The notes beneath the pieces are model-generated. The model had not been told where the DNA came from. It did not search any database and saw nothing but the letters and a program-made list of their open reading frames with translations. The position numbers were made by a program, and so were the translations under genes. A stretch of 64,000 nt of DNA. It comes from Domibacillus indicus (GTDB lineage: Bacteria > Bacillota > Bacilli > Bacillales > Domibacillaceae). This document shows, in pieces, positions 8,815-16,926 of the stretch; within the stretch, counting starts at the first letter, position 1, and each line of letters begins with the position of its first letter. The DNA lies in the NCBI RefSeq assembly GCF_023715895.1, contig NZ_JAMBOO010000004.1:248001-312000 (forward strand), given 5' to 3'.

Positions 8815-9465
8815 TTAATAGTTGAGCGATTTGCGGAAAGCACTCGTATACGTCTGGGTGACGGGAATTTTAGTGCGGTCTTTCATAATCAGCAAAAAAG
8901 TTGAATGCGAGTCCGGCTGAATTTCCTGAATAAAGTTCACATTTACAATATAAGAGCGGTGCACACGGATAAAAGCATCATCCGGCAGCATAAATTCAAG
9001 CTCCGTTAAATTGAGTTTATGGTAGCCGCTGCCTGTCCGGGCCTGCACGCGGGTTTTACGTCCTTCAGATTCTAAATACATAACGTCACTGTACGGAATA
9101 GGATACCACCGGTCTTCCGCCTTGATCGTTAGTAGATTGCGTGAAATGGGCGATGGCTTGGCCGGATGGATGGTTGTGACGGCACCGGTGAGCACATGAT
9201 TATTAAAAATCGGCACACTCATCGCATAGTAGGGAATGCCGTATACATCGCTGTCAATATACGTAGACACTTGATGTTTTTCTTCGATAGCTTGCTGGGT
9301 AACACTGCCCGGCTTGATCGGGTCGCCTACCCGAATATGCAAATCAATCAGGCGGCTCGGCTGGTAATAAATAAATGTTTCGTGATTTGACACGGCAACA
9401 GACGTATTCGGCGGAAAAAATTCTTTCATCACTTCCATTAAGCCGGAAACGGTCAGTTGGTCCAT
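8815..9465 (-). CDS. LytTR-family transcriptional regulator with N-terminal sensor-like domain
   Basis: A 216-residue cytosolic DNA-binding protein. Residues 115-216 form a LytTR domain: WYPIPYSDVMYLESEGRKT, then the typical FIRVHRSYIVNVNFIQEI and a C-terminal SFRKSL-like helix. Residues 1-110 (SVAVSNHETFIYYQPSRLID and PYYAMSVPIFNNHVLTGAV) look like a small-ligand PAS-like or chemoreceptor-like module instead of a response-regulator receiver, so control by a metabolite is plausible. ATG 9465 follows GAGGTGGAG. The longer open frame to 9654 overlaps ybaK and is not used. It lies just upstream of, and co-directional with, the CoA-transferase gene, its likely target. Confidence 0.85.
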   Translation of the reverse strand: MDQLTVSGLMEVMKEFFPPNTSVAVSNHETFIYYQPSRLIDLHIRVGDPIKPGSVTQQAIEEKHQVSTYIDSDVYGIPYYAMSVPIFNNHVLTGAVTTIHPAKPSPISRNLLTIKAEDRWYPIPYSDVMYLESEGRKTRVQARTGSGYHKLNLTELEFMLPDDAFIRVHRSYIVNVNFIQEIQPDSHSTFLLIMKDRTKIPVTQTYTSAFRKSLNY

Positions 9466-9526
9466 TTGCTCCACCTCTTCACATTGACTATAGTACAATA
9501 AGTGTACCATAGAAAAAGGGGGAAGC

Positions 9527-10009
9527 ATGGTGGCAAAAGGAAAAACAAACGCAATGCGGCTGCTTGATGCAGCAGGCATTGAGTATAAGATGCATGAATA
9601 TGATAACAAAGACGGGAAGATAGATGGGGTGTCCGTTGCCCATAAGATTGGCATTGAACCGGGGCGCGTTTTTAAAACACTGGTTACCGAAGGGGCAGGC
9701 GGCTTGTTCGTGTTTGTCGTGCCGGTCGAAGCGGAGCTTGATTTAAAGCGTGCGGCACGCGCAGCAGGTGAGAAAAAAGTTGATATGCTTCCCGTAAAAG
9801 AGATTCAGAAACAAACGGGATACATACGGGGAGGCTGTTCGCCGGTAGGAATGAAAAAGCTTTATCCAACTTTTATAGATACACAGGCGGAAGAATTTGA
9901 GTCTATTGTCGTGAGTGCGGGCCGGGTCGGAGCGCAAATAGAATTGTCTCCTCGCAGTCTGGCAGAGGCCGTAAACGCTTCCTTCTGTGAAATTGTGAAC
10001 AGTTCGTGA
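9527..10009 (+). CDS. ybaK: Cys-tRNA(Pro)/aminoacyl-tRNA deacylase, YbaK/EbsC family
   Basis: A 160-residue editing enzyme that removes mischarged amino acids from tRNA, in relatives Cys from tRNA(Pro). The family marks are KGKTNAMRLLDAAGIEY at the N-terminus, the conserved Lys in GRVFKTLV, and RGGCSPVGMKK, which matches the GG-x-SP-x-G motif. The start follows AAAGGGGGA at a good distance. It is divergent from the LytTR gene with about 60 bp between starts. The ProX/YbaK subgroup and tRNA specificity are not proven by sequence. Confidence 0.9.
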   Translation: MVAKGKTNAMRLLDAAGIEYKMHEYDNKDGKIDGVSVAHKIGIEPGRVFKTLVTEGAGGLFVFVVPVEAELDLKRAARAAGEKKVDMLPVKEIQKQTGYIRGGCSPVGMKKLYPTFIDTQAEEFESIVVSAGRVGAQIELSPRSLAEAVNASFCEIVNSS

Positions 10010-10122
10010 ACGAAGTGTTACCAAATTGTATATAACGAGATTTTTATGCGAATGCCGGTTCTTTTTTGAAAAAAAACGTCGTATACTAGTGCCATCAAAG
10101 AAACAGGAGTTGACCCATAACC

Positions 10123-10410
10123 ATGATGGTCGTTGAAAATCTTCTTGATGTGAAAAGCTATTTTGCCGAAGAAGTAAAAGAGAACTATGTTGTACAGTAT
10201 GAAAAAATGGCCAAGTCAGGTGCATTTTTCAAAGAGGGCGGATGGCATGAACTCGAAGAAGAAACAGCGGAATGTGTAAAAATATTGTGCCAGACAGGAG
10301 ACGCGTGCTCCGTTACTCGAGTGAAAGAATATCCCATAAACGCTGAGGCCACTGTGGATGCCGTTTTAGCGCGTATCCGTGAAGCACACAGCGATATATT
10401 TAAAGGATAA
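10123..10410 (+). CDS. Hypothetical 95-residue acidic protein
   Basis: I do not recognise this protein. It is soluble, acidic at the start (LLDVKSYFAEEVKENYVVQY) and predicted to be mostly helical. It contains three Cys (ECVKILCQTGDAC). The start is uncertain: ATG 10123 and 10126 are adjacent and the nearest AGGAG is about 13 nt upstream, further than usual. A good terminator follows, so it is probably a real single gene. Confidence 0.6.
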   Translation: MMVVENLLDVKSYFAEEVKENYVVQYEKMAKSGAFFKEGGWHELEEETAECVKILCQTGDACSVTRVKEYPINAEATVDAVLARIREAHSDIFKG

Positions 10411-10423
10411 TATAGATAAATAA

Positions 10424-10458
10424 ATCGGTTTCCCTGTGAGGGAAGCCGTTTTTTTTAT
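10424..10458 (+). terminator. Terminator after the 95-residue ORF
   Basis: A CGGTTTCCCT/AGGGAA-CCG stem with GTG loop is followed by T8. Confidence 0.8.
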
Positions 10459-10459
10459 A

Positions 10460-10487
10460 AAAAAAGCAGCCTGGCAGAGGCTGCTTT
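10460..10487 (-). terminator. Terminator of the alpha/beta hydrolase gene
   Basis: AAAGCAGCC/GGCTGCTTT stem. On the minus strand a T7 run follows. It overlaps the stop codon of the hydrolase. Confidence 0.8.
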
Positions 10488-11289
10488 ACTGATAGTGAAA
10501 AAAAGCACCGATCTTCTCGTCGACCAAAGGTGTTTCATGCAGGCCGCTATGATCAACGGTTGTGTCATAGAGGATGTCGAGCTGATATTGGTCTTTTGGA
10601 ACAATGGCTTTTAAGCTGAGTGCACTTTGAAGCAGCGTTACCTGATCACCGGTTCCGGCAATGTTTAATACTTGTGTTTCCTTTGGGAACTGAGCATGGT
10701 TGGCAGTGATTTGAGCAAGAGCCGGCGAACCGGGCATAAGATCGTATACCGCCTCACCTTCGTTTTGCGTAAACCATCGTCCGCCGGCTACGCCGTTAAA
10801 GGGGCTGCCAATCGTGACTAATTGGTCAACTGCCGGATGAAGCGCAGGGTCATATAAATCCTGTAGAAATTTTACCGATACAATGCCGCCCATTGAATGG
10901 CCGACTACCTTTATATGTTCAATACCGTATTCCTTCTTCAGTACCTGCATAGCCGCAGCTACTGCACGTGATGTATCCTCAAAGGAAGCCCGGTTGTTTT
11001 CCATAATTAATTGAATAAGCGCAGGCCGTTCTGTAGAAAAAGGACTTTCCCGGACGAGAAGCCTGCCAGTACGCGTGACATTCATGGTCAGTGCCCGCTC
11101 TCCCCAGCCTCTTTGCTCAAACCGGGCAATCATCGTATTAAAGGAGCGCGCGGTTCCTTTAAAGCCATGAACAAACAAAACCGGGTCGGTGAATTGGCTG
11201 TCTGATACTGCATGATCGCTTTTTTCAAGCGTTAAAAAGCTGGCGTAAATTAAAAGAGCCGCTGCTAAAAACAGTCCATACTTCCGCAT
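10486..11289 (-). CDS. Alpha/beta hydrolase, DUF915-like, membrane-anchored or secreted
   Basis: A 267-residue hydrolase. Residues 5-21 are hydrophobic, a signal peptide or N-terminal anchor, so the enzyme should face outward. The fold is shown by PVLFVHGFKGTARSF (oxyanion strand), the nucleophile elbow VVGHSMGGIVS with Ser at about 146, GSPFNG after it, and a C-terminal VDHSGLHE carrying the likely catalytic His. The Asp is probably in IAGTGDQVT. This set fits the DUF915 lipase-like family. The substrate is unknown. The start has several nearby options, of which ATG 11289 gives a proper signal peptide. Confidence 0.8.
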   Translation of the reverse strand: MRKYGLFLAAALLIYASFLTLEKSDHAVSDSQFTDPVLFVHGFKGTARSFNTMIARFEQRGWGERALTMNVTRTGRLLVRESPFSTERPALIQLIMENNRASFEDTSRAVAAAMQVLKKEYGIEHIKVVGHSMGGIVSVKFLQDLYDPALHPAVDQLVTIGSPFNGVAGGRWFTQNEGEAVYDLMPGSPALAQITANHAQFPKETQVLNIAGTGDQVTLLQSALSLKAIVPKDQYQLDILYDTTVDHSGLHETPLVDEKIGAFFHYQ

Positions 11290-11387
11290 AAACGGTCACT
11301 TCGCTTCCTTCAAAAGTAGTAATCCTTATTATATATAATTTCGACAGAAAGATACATAGCGGGATATAATGGAATTTAAAGGGGGAG

Positions 11388-11519
11388 ATGGTCCTGAAAG
11401 AATGGGTCGGTCAATGTATCGTATGCGGCAAGGATATTTATTGTCTGGACGGATTTTTAAATGGGGTAAAAGAACAAGGAGAGCTGTTTTGCTTCGATTG
11501 TGAAGGGCAGGACGAATAA
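11388..11519 (+). CDS. Tiny zinc-ribbon-like protein (43 residues)
   Basis: A short ORF with two Cys pairs: CIVCGKD near residue 10 and CFDC near residue 36, about 22 residues apart, which is zinc-ribbon spacing. AAAGGGGGAG lies directly upstream of the ATG; the spacing is tight but the match is strong. It ends on a perfect dyad shared with the convergent XRE gene. I do not recognise a named family. It could bind zinc or nucleic acid, or be a small adaptor. Confidence 0.6.
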   Translation: MVLKEWVGQCIVCGKDIYCLDGFLNGVKEQGELFCFDCEGQDE

Positions 11520-11533
11520 ACGGTTATTCGTCC
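11510..11533. repeat. Perfect 10-bp inverted repeat across two stop codons
   Basis: GGACGAATAA and TTATTCGTCC are separated by 4 bp. Each arm contains the stop codon of one of the two convergent genes. There is no T-run, so it is not a classical terminator, but it will fold in either transcript. Confidence 0.75.
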
Positions 11534-11994
11534 CCGTTTCTTTTCACATAATTCTGGAAATGCTCTTCTGCTTCGGCTGCATCGTATGTGCTGAAAAGCC
11601 GGTAATCTTCGGCATCCAGCACGCGATAGTGGCCGCTGATGACATTTTGCTGAAGACGGATACCTTTTTGACTGTTTAACTCACGCCACCAAACGCGGCC
11701 GCCCATCGTTTTTTCCTGGCCATTTGGCCGTGAGATCGTTTTGTGCGCAGCAAGCTCGGCTATTTCAACCGGGTCACCGCCGAGCGCAGACTGAAGGATA
11801 TCGCTGTCCCGAAACAGCGCACATACCGCTGCCGCTGTTGTCCAGCCGGCAGTAGAGCGTTCTTTTTCAATTTGCACAAGTGTTTTTTTAGACAAGCCGA
11901 TTACATCGGCCATTTTATCCTGTGTGTATCCGCGTTCTGTGCGGATCAGCTTTAATTTAAAAGAAACTATAGCTGTTATCGCTTCTTTGTTCAC
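11524..11994 (-). CDS. XRE-family transcriptional regulator
   Basis: A 156-residue protein. Residues 10-65 are a helix-turn-helix of the XRE type: LKLIRTERGYTQDKMADVIG followed by LSKKTLVQIEKERS. The rest, with VWWRELNSQKGIRLQQNVIS and HYRVLDAEDYRLFSTYDAAEA, is a small domain I cannot name, perhaps ligand binding. It faces the 43-residue zinc-ribbon ORF tail to tail. Its upstream region holds the terminator of the permease gene, so it has its own promoter. Confidence 0.82.
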   Translation of the reverse strand: MNKEAITAIVSFKLKLIRTERGYTQDKMADVIGLSKKTLVQIEKERSTAGWTTAAAVCALFRDSDILQSALGGDPVEIAELAAHKTISRPNGQEKTMGGRVWWRELNSQKGIRLQQNVISGHYRVLDAEDYRLFSTYDAAEAEEHFQNYVKRNGDE

Positions 11995-12045
11995 CGAACA
12001 TCACTCCTTACGTGTAATTTTACACTTGGTTCGTACAGAAGTAAA

Positions 12046-12085
12046 AAAGAAAACCCCTTTCGTTTAAAAAGGGGTTTTCTTTTTA
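12046..12085 (-). terminator. Terminator of the AI-2E family permease gene
   Basis: An AAAACCCCTTT / AAAGGGGTTTT stem, followed on the minus strand by CTTTTTT. Confidence 0.85.
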
Positions 12086-12142
12086 TTATCCGGCCCGCAT
12101 GCTAAAAATAAAAACTGCCTCCAAAGAGACAGCTGTGTTGTA

Positions 12143-13237
12143 TTAATCAATTTCTTTTCCAGCCGCTTCACGGATTTCTGTTCTTTTTTGATAAAGATTA
12201 GACAGAATCGTTTTGATAACTCCGTAAAACGGAATGGCTAGAATAACGCCCCAGATGCCCGCGATGTTTCCTGCCGCCAAAATAACCGTAATAACGGTAA
12301 GCGGATGAACATCAAGCGCTTTGCCCATTACGTTTGGTGAAATAAAGTTGCTTTCAATCTGCTGGGCGATGAGCATAATAATCGCTACGTACAAGGCCAT
12401 CTGCGGCTCCTGTAGAAGAGCAATAAACATAGCTGGCACAACGGCCAAGTAAGGGCCGAGGAACGGAATCACATTTGTCATCATGCCGAACAGCGCAAGC
12501 AGCAGGGCATAATTCAAATCGATAATTAAGTATCCAATTAGGAGCATCACACCGACAAGGAAGCTGACCAACAGCTGTCCTTGAATGTAAGAGCGAAGCG
12601 TCACATCCAAGTCATGGAGTGTTTTGCGGATCCATGTTCTTCGTTCTCCGCTGAAAAAGCCGGCAACAAACGGTGCAAACTTTTCATGATCCTTCAGCAT
12701 ATATACAAGGAAGAATGGCGCCAGGATTAAAAGGAATAAGGCTTGGAAAAAGTTTTGAAGAAACGTTAACAGCCAGGAGCCGAATCCAACAGTCCATTCA
12801 TTTAGATTGTTAGAAACATTGGTGATCGTACTTTCGACAGATTCCTGCGCTTGGGGCGGCAGGTCATCCCGGTGACTGAGCAGGTAATCCCCCCATTTTT
12901 CGCCTTCCTCGATCATTTGCGGTGTGTTTTTTGCTAAAGAACCGGCCTGTTCACCGATAACGGGCGCGATCATCGCGTAAATCAGCCAGAATACGGCCGC
13001 GACCACAACAAGCACGAATGTGATAGAAGCCCAGCGCGGCAGCTTTCTTGCTTCAAGAAAGTGGAGGAGCGGCCTTGTTAAATAAAAAAGCACCCCGCCA
13101 ATTAAAAGAGGCAGAAAAATCGTTTTGGCGATAATAATAAGAGGATTAAAGACATCATGAATTTGCTGAAACATAAAAATAATCAGCATCGCCAGTAAAA
13201 TACCAATTCCTGTTTGAAACCAAAGTTTGTTTGTCAA
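12143..13237 (-). CDS. AI-2E family transporter (UPF0118/PerM-like permease)
   Basis: A 364-residue membrane protein with about 7-8 hydrophobic segments. Marks of the family are the N-terminal hydrophobic pair, the long cytoplasmic or amphipathic stretch around residues 90-140, and the C-terminal block ALFGMMTNVIPFLGPYLAVV with QQIESNFISPNVMGKALDVHP and AGIWGVILAIPFYGVIKTI. Members include TqsA-like permeases and Na+/H+ exchangers, so the substrate is open. The start is ATG 13237 with GAAAGGAAG upstream. The leader contains a terminator-like hairpin at 13287-13317. Confidence 0.85.
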   Translation of the reverse strand: MTNKLWFQTGIGILLAMLIIFMFQQIHDVFNPLIIIAKTIFLPLLIGGVLFYLTRPLLHFLEARKLPRWASITFVLVVVAAVFWLIYAMIAPVIGEQAGSLAKNTPQMIEEGEKWGDYLLSHRDDLPPQAQESVESTITNVSNNLNEWTVGFGSWLLTFLQNFFQALFLLILAPFFLVYMLKDHEKFAPFVAGFFSGERRTWIRKTLHDLDVTLRSYIQGQLLVSFLVGVMLLIGYLIIDLNYALLLALFGMMTNVIPFLGPYLAVVPAMFIALLQEPQMALYVAIIMLIAQQIESNFISPNVMGKALDVHPLTVITVILAAGNIAGIWGVILAIPFYGVIKTILSNLYQKRTEIREAAGKEID

Positions 13238-13286
13238 AAAGAGACACTTCCTTTCTAGGCAACATATATCATTACCCGATTATACG

Positions 13287-13317
13287 AAAAAAAAGCCGGT
13301 AAGTTCCGGCTTTTTTT
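13287..13317. terminator. Terminator-like hairpin between divergent genes
   Basis: A8, then AGCCGG/CCGGCT stem, then T7, symmetric in both directions. It lies upstream of both flanking divergent genes, so it does not end a known transcript. Confidence 0.7.
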
Positions 13318-13525
13318 AAAATAAAGGTACGCAGTGCCTGCAATAGTCCGCTAATCAATCAGCTTATTCCTTTTTCAACTCCACAATTCGGCATATGTAA
13401 GAAAAGGCCTGAACATTGGTTACGCTTACAAGTTTTGCGCTGTACAACTACCAGTATTTTTCCGGATTCCGAACTATTTTCATGTTAAAATAGGAAAGAA
13501 TGAAATTAAAAAGAAGGTGACCCGA

Positions 13526-14398
13526 ATGATTACAAGCATCGCAACGGATATGGACGGAACGCTATTAAACGGGAACATGGAAGTGAGTGAAGAAAACCGA
13601 GCCGCCATGAAAAAAGCGCAGGAGCTTGGGATCGAAGTCATTGTTGCAACAGGGCGTTCTTACAAAGAAGCCCGCTTTGCACTAGAAGGAACCGGGATCG
13701 AGTGCCCGATTATTGCAGTGAACGGAGCGGAAGTGCGGGATGCAAAAGGTGAAATCGTTCAATTTACGGCGATTGAAGATGATTTGGCATACGATTTATA
13801 CCGCCGCTTAAAAGATGTCGGCGTTTATTTCGAAGTGTATACGAATCAGGCAACGTACACAGATGATGCAGAAAAAGCGGTAGAGCTGTTGATTGATATT
13901 GTTCTTTCCGCACATCCAGACGCAAATGTAGAAGACATTCGTGAACGCGCCAAGCTGCGGATCGAGCACGGCCTTGCTAAACAAGTGAATGATTACGAAG
14001 AAATCATTCGTGACACGAGCCAGCACATTTATAAGTTTTTCGTGTTTTCAACAGACCGCCAGCTGCTGCAGCGGGCGGCGGACCGTCTCGATGGAATTGG
14101 CGGAATAGCTGTCAGCTCATCTGGGAACGAAAACCTTGAAATTACCAATGACCAGGCGCAAAAAGGCATTACGCTTGAGGATTATCTGACTTCTAAAGGA
14201 CTCTCGCTCGAAGATGCGCTCGCTGTGGGAGACAACTATAATGACTTGTCTATGCTTGAGAGAGTCGGATATTCATATGCAATGGGCAACGCAGACGCCA
14301 ATATTAAAAAAGCAGCCCGGTTTGAGACGTCCCGCAATGAAGAAAGCGGAGTAGCCAGGGCGATTGAAGATGCACTGGAACGAAGCGCGGTCAAATGA
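13526..14398 (+). CDS. Cof-type HAD-IIB phosphatase
   Basis: A 290-residue phosphatase of the Cof/YxeH group. Motif I is IATDMDGTLLN with the nucleophile Asp near residue 9, motif II is VIVATGRS, motif III is the Lys in QAQKGITLEDYL, and motif IV is AVGDNYNDLSMLE. The insert cap between motifs II and III is of the IIB size. The substrate is probably a sugar phosphate or cofactor phosphate but cannot be read. ATG 13526 is preferred over GTG 13517 because AAGAAGGTGA is well spaced. It is directly upstream of ilvA with a 42-bp gap, possibly co-transcribed. Confidence 0.9.
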   Translation: MITSIATDMDGTLLNGNMEVSEENRAAMKKAQELGIEVIVATGRSYKEARFALEGTGIECPIIAVNGAEVRDAKGEIVQFTAIEDDLAYDLYRRLKDVGVYFEVYTNQATYTDDAEKAVELLIDIVLSAHPDANVEDIRERAKLRIEHGLAKQVNDYEEIIRDTSQHIYKFFVFSTDRQLLQRAADRLDGIGGIAVSSSGNENLEITNDQAQKGITLEDYLTSKGLSLEDALAVGDNYNDLSMLERVGYSYAMGNADANIKKAARFETSRNEESGVARAIEDALERSAVK

Positions 14399-14440
14399 TA
14401 AAATAATTCATACAATTCGCAATAAGAAGGAGAATTCACC

Positions 14441-15688
14441 GTGTCTAAAGTATCAGTAGAAGAAATCGTCGTGGCAAACCAGGTGCTTAAAGACGTGGTT
14501 ACCAAGACACCGCTTCAAAAAAATGAACTTTTATCAGCCCGTTACGGCTGTAACGTGTATTTAAAGCGTGAAGATTTACAGATTGTCCGCTCCTTTAAGC
14601 TGCGCGGCGCGTATAACTTTATCCGGAGCTTGACGGAGGAAGAGCGGGCAAAAGGCGTAGTATGTGCAAGTGCCGGCAACCATGCGCAGGGCGTTGCGTA
14701 TTCCTGCCTTGCCCTCGGCATTGAAGGAAAGATCTTTATGCCGTCCACAACACCGCGTCAAAAAGTATCGCAGGTGAAACGGTTCGGTGGAGATAAAGTA
14801 TCGGTTGTGCTGACAGGAGATACGTTCGATGATTCGTATGCTGCAGCAATGGCCTACTGCACAGAAGAAGAAAAGATGTTTGTTCATCCGTTCGACGATT
14901 ACCGGACGATTGCCGGGCAGGGAACCGTGGCGGTTGAAATCTTGAACGATATGCAAGAACCCATTGATTACATGTTTTGTTCCATTGGCGGGGGCGGTCT
15001 CGCAGCCGGTGTCGGCTCATATTTAAAAGGCATCAGCCCATCCACGAAGCTGATTGGCGTTGAGCCGGCGGGAGCAGCTGGCATGAAAGCTTCCTTGAAC
15101 AGCGGACAGGTAACCCGTCTGGACACGATCGATCCGTTTGTCGACGGGGCGGCCGTTAAACAAGTCGGTGACCTGACAATGGATATTTGCATGGATGTGC
15201 TCGACGGTATTTCCGTTATTCCGGAAGGCAAAGTGTGTACGACGATCTTGCAGCTGTATAATGAAAATGCAGTCGTAGCAGAGCCGGCAGGAGCGCTGTC
15301 TGTTGCTGCCCTTGATTTTTATAAAGACGAGATTAAAGGAAAGAACGTGGTTTGTGTGATCAGCGGCGGCAATAACGATATTGAGCGCATGCAGGAGATC
15401 AAAGAACGTTCGCTCATTTATGAAGGGTTAAAGCATTACTTTATTGTCACTTTCCCGCAGCGTGCCGGGGCACTCCGCAAGTTTATGGCTCAGGTGCTGG
15501 GAGAACACGATGATATTACCCGCTTTGAATATACAAAGCGGACCAATCGTGATGAAGGACCTGTTCTAGTTGGTATTGAGCTGAAACATAAAGAAGACTA
15601 TGCGCCGCTTGTTAAGCGGATGGAGGAAAATGGCTTCCCTTATATGGAAATTAATAGTGATCCTCTCTTGTTTAACCTGCTTATTTAA
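14441..15688 (+). CDS. ilvA: Threonine dehydratase (biosynthetic)
   Basis: IlvA deaminates threonine to 2-oxobutanoate, the first step of isoleucine synthesis. It has 415 residues. The PLP lysine is in RSFKLRGAYNF (Lys53), the phosphate loop is SIGGGGLAAGVG, and SAGNHAQGVA is the substrate loop. One C-terminal ACT-like regulatory domain (HYFIVTFPQRAGALRKF onward) follows, as in the B. subtilis enzyme of similar length. The GTG start has AAGAAGGAG upstream. No T-box leader was seen in the 42-bp gap, and the rest of the ilv operon is not here. Confidence 0.95.
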   Translation: MSKVSVEEIVVANQVLKDVVTKTPLQKNELLSARYGCNVYLKREDLQIVRSFKLRGAYNFIRSLTEEERAKGVVCASAGNHAQGVAYSCLALGIEGKIFMPSTTPRQKVSQVKRFGGDKVSVVLTGDTFDDSYAAAMAYCTEEEKMFVHPFDDYRTIAGQGTVAVEILNDMQEPIDYMFCSIGGGGLAAGVGSYLKGISPSTKLIGVEPAGAAGMKASLNSGQVTRLDTIDPFVDGAAVKQVGDLTMDICMDVLDGISVIPEGKVCTTILQLYNENAVVAEPAGALSVAALDFYKDEIKGKNVVCVISGGNNDIERMQEIKERSLIYEGLKHYFIVTFPQRAGALRKFMAQVLGEHDDITRFEYTKRTNRDEGPVLVGIELKHKEDYAPLVKRMEENGFPYMEINSDPLLFNLLI

Positions 15689-15695
15689 ACGAGTA

Positions 15696-15735
15696 TTAAA
15701 AAAGCTGATCTGCAAACGCAGATCAGCTTTTTATT
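15696..15735. terminator. Bidirectional terminator between ilvA and bshB2
   Basis: An AGCTGATCTGC/GCAGATCAGCT stem with AAAC loop, A-run and T-run. The bshB2 stop codon lies inside the stem. Confidence 0.9.
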
Positions 15736-16439
15736 TCGGTTACTTTGTCTTTTTCATCGAATGTGTATGTCCAGAAATGCTCGTAGTTAAACCGGTCATG
15801 CAGCTCGCTTCCTTCTTCGGCGACGCTTGCTTCCAGATCTTTAAGCATCCAGATGGTCTGGGAAATATGAGCTTTCATGGCTTCTAGTTTTTTATCATAC
15901 ACGTGCCGGATGTCGTAACGGATATCAGCCGGCCCGATTTCTTCAAGCGTGTTATTCGCAAAGGCCACACAGTGAAGCTTCGGCCGTTTGCTCGCTTCCA
16001 TCGCGCGCACCGCCCGTACAACCGCGCGTGCGGTTGCTTCATGGTCCGGGTGAACAGAGTAGCCTGGATAAAATGTAATAATCAGGGAAGGATTCAGCTC
16101 ATCAATCAAATCCGTGACGAGGTTCATCATTTTTTGATCATCTTCAAACTCTAACGTTTTATCACGAAGGCCCATCATGCGCAAATCTTGAATGCCGATG
16201 GCTTCGGCTGCTTTTTGCAGCTCGGCCTTGCGGACATCTGGAAGAGACTCGCGATTAGCAAAAGGAGGATTGCCAAGGTTGCGGCCCATTTCGCCGAGTG
16301 TTAAGCAGGCATAAGTGACTGGTGTTTTTCGTCCAGTATGAACAGCGATCGTACCGGATACACCAAATGCCTCATCATCCGGGTGAGGAAAGATGACAAG
16401 GACGTGGCGCTCCTGTTCAATTTCCATTGTTTTGGTCAT
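15723..16439 (-). CDS. bshB2: Bacillithiol biosynthesis deacetylase BshB2
   Basis: A zinc-dependent deacetylase of 238 residues that converts GlcNAc-malate to GlcN-malate in bacillithiol synthesis and may act on bacillithiol conjugates. The LmbE-type signature is complete: FPHPDDEAFG binds zinc with the catalytic Asp, and GYSVHPDHEATA supplies the third ligand. It is followed upstream by yojF with a 17-bp gap, the same pair as yojG-yojF in B. subtilis. ATG 16439 has GAAAGGA nine bases upstream. Confidence 0.92.
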   Translation of the reverse strand: MTKTMEIEQERHVLVIFPHPDDEAFGVSGTIAVHTGRKTPVTYACLTLGEMGRNLGNPPFANRESLPDVRKAELQKAAEAIGIQDLRMMGLRDKTLEFEDDQKMMNLVTDLIDELNPSLIITFYPGYSVHPDHEATARAVVRAVRAMEASKRPKLHCVAFANNTLEEIGPADIRYDIRHVYDKKLEAMKAHISQTIWMLKDLEASVAEEGSELHDRFNYEHFWTYTFDEKDKVTEIKS

Positions 16440-16456
16440 CGTCTTCAGTCCTTTCG

Positions 16457-16804
16457 TTACTTAAACGGCGTCGTGCCCAGCTGCAGAGCGACTGCCAGTT
16501 TTCCATCAAAATCATGTCCAGCCATCAGTAAGTGCCCATTTTCATCAAACCCATAATGAGTTAATCCTTCTGCGTAGACCCAGCCAATTGCAAGCTTCAG
16601 CCCAACACGAAACGGCCCATCGCCGACAATTTTGCCATGTTCATATGTAAGCTTCGCATTGCGGATATACGCACCCGCAGAGAAAAACTTTTCATTAAAA
16701 TGTGATGCATAAGCACCGTTTGTCGTTTCCATGTGAAGGTATACTTCCTGGCCGGCAAACGTATTAATAAGCTCCTGTACCTTTTCAGGTAAAATCGGTT
16801 CCAT
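16457..16804 (-). CDS. yojF: YojF family protein (DUF1806)
   Basis: A 115-residue soluble protein recognised as YojF by sequence and by its place directly upstream of bshB2. Recognisable stretches are VYLHMETTNGAYASHFNEK and AYIRNAKLTYEHGKIVG, ending in VALQLGTTPF. Its function is unknown; co-transcription suggests a role tied to bacillithiol. It has a single start at ATG 16804. Confidence 0.9.
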   Translation of the reverse strand: MEPILPEKVQELINTFAGQEVYLHMETTNGAYASHFNEKFFSAGAYIRNAKLTYEHGKIVGDGPFRVGLKLAIGWVYAEGLTHYGFDENGHLLMAGHDFDGKLAVALQLGTTPFK

Positions 16805-16926
16805 GCCCGTTGCCCTCCCGTCGAATTTCGTTCTTGCCCTATTGTACTAAAAAATACTTCGAATGGCGAAAATCCCGCTTTTTCAGTATGATAAAAAAAG
16901 AAATATAATAGATAGAGGTGGTACAT

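Noticed and set aside
9466-9654. N-terminal extension of the LytTR regulator
   Set aside because: It overlaps ybaK and has no domain sense; ATG 9465 has a good ribosome binding site.
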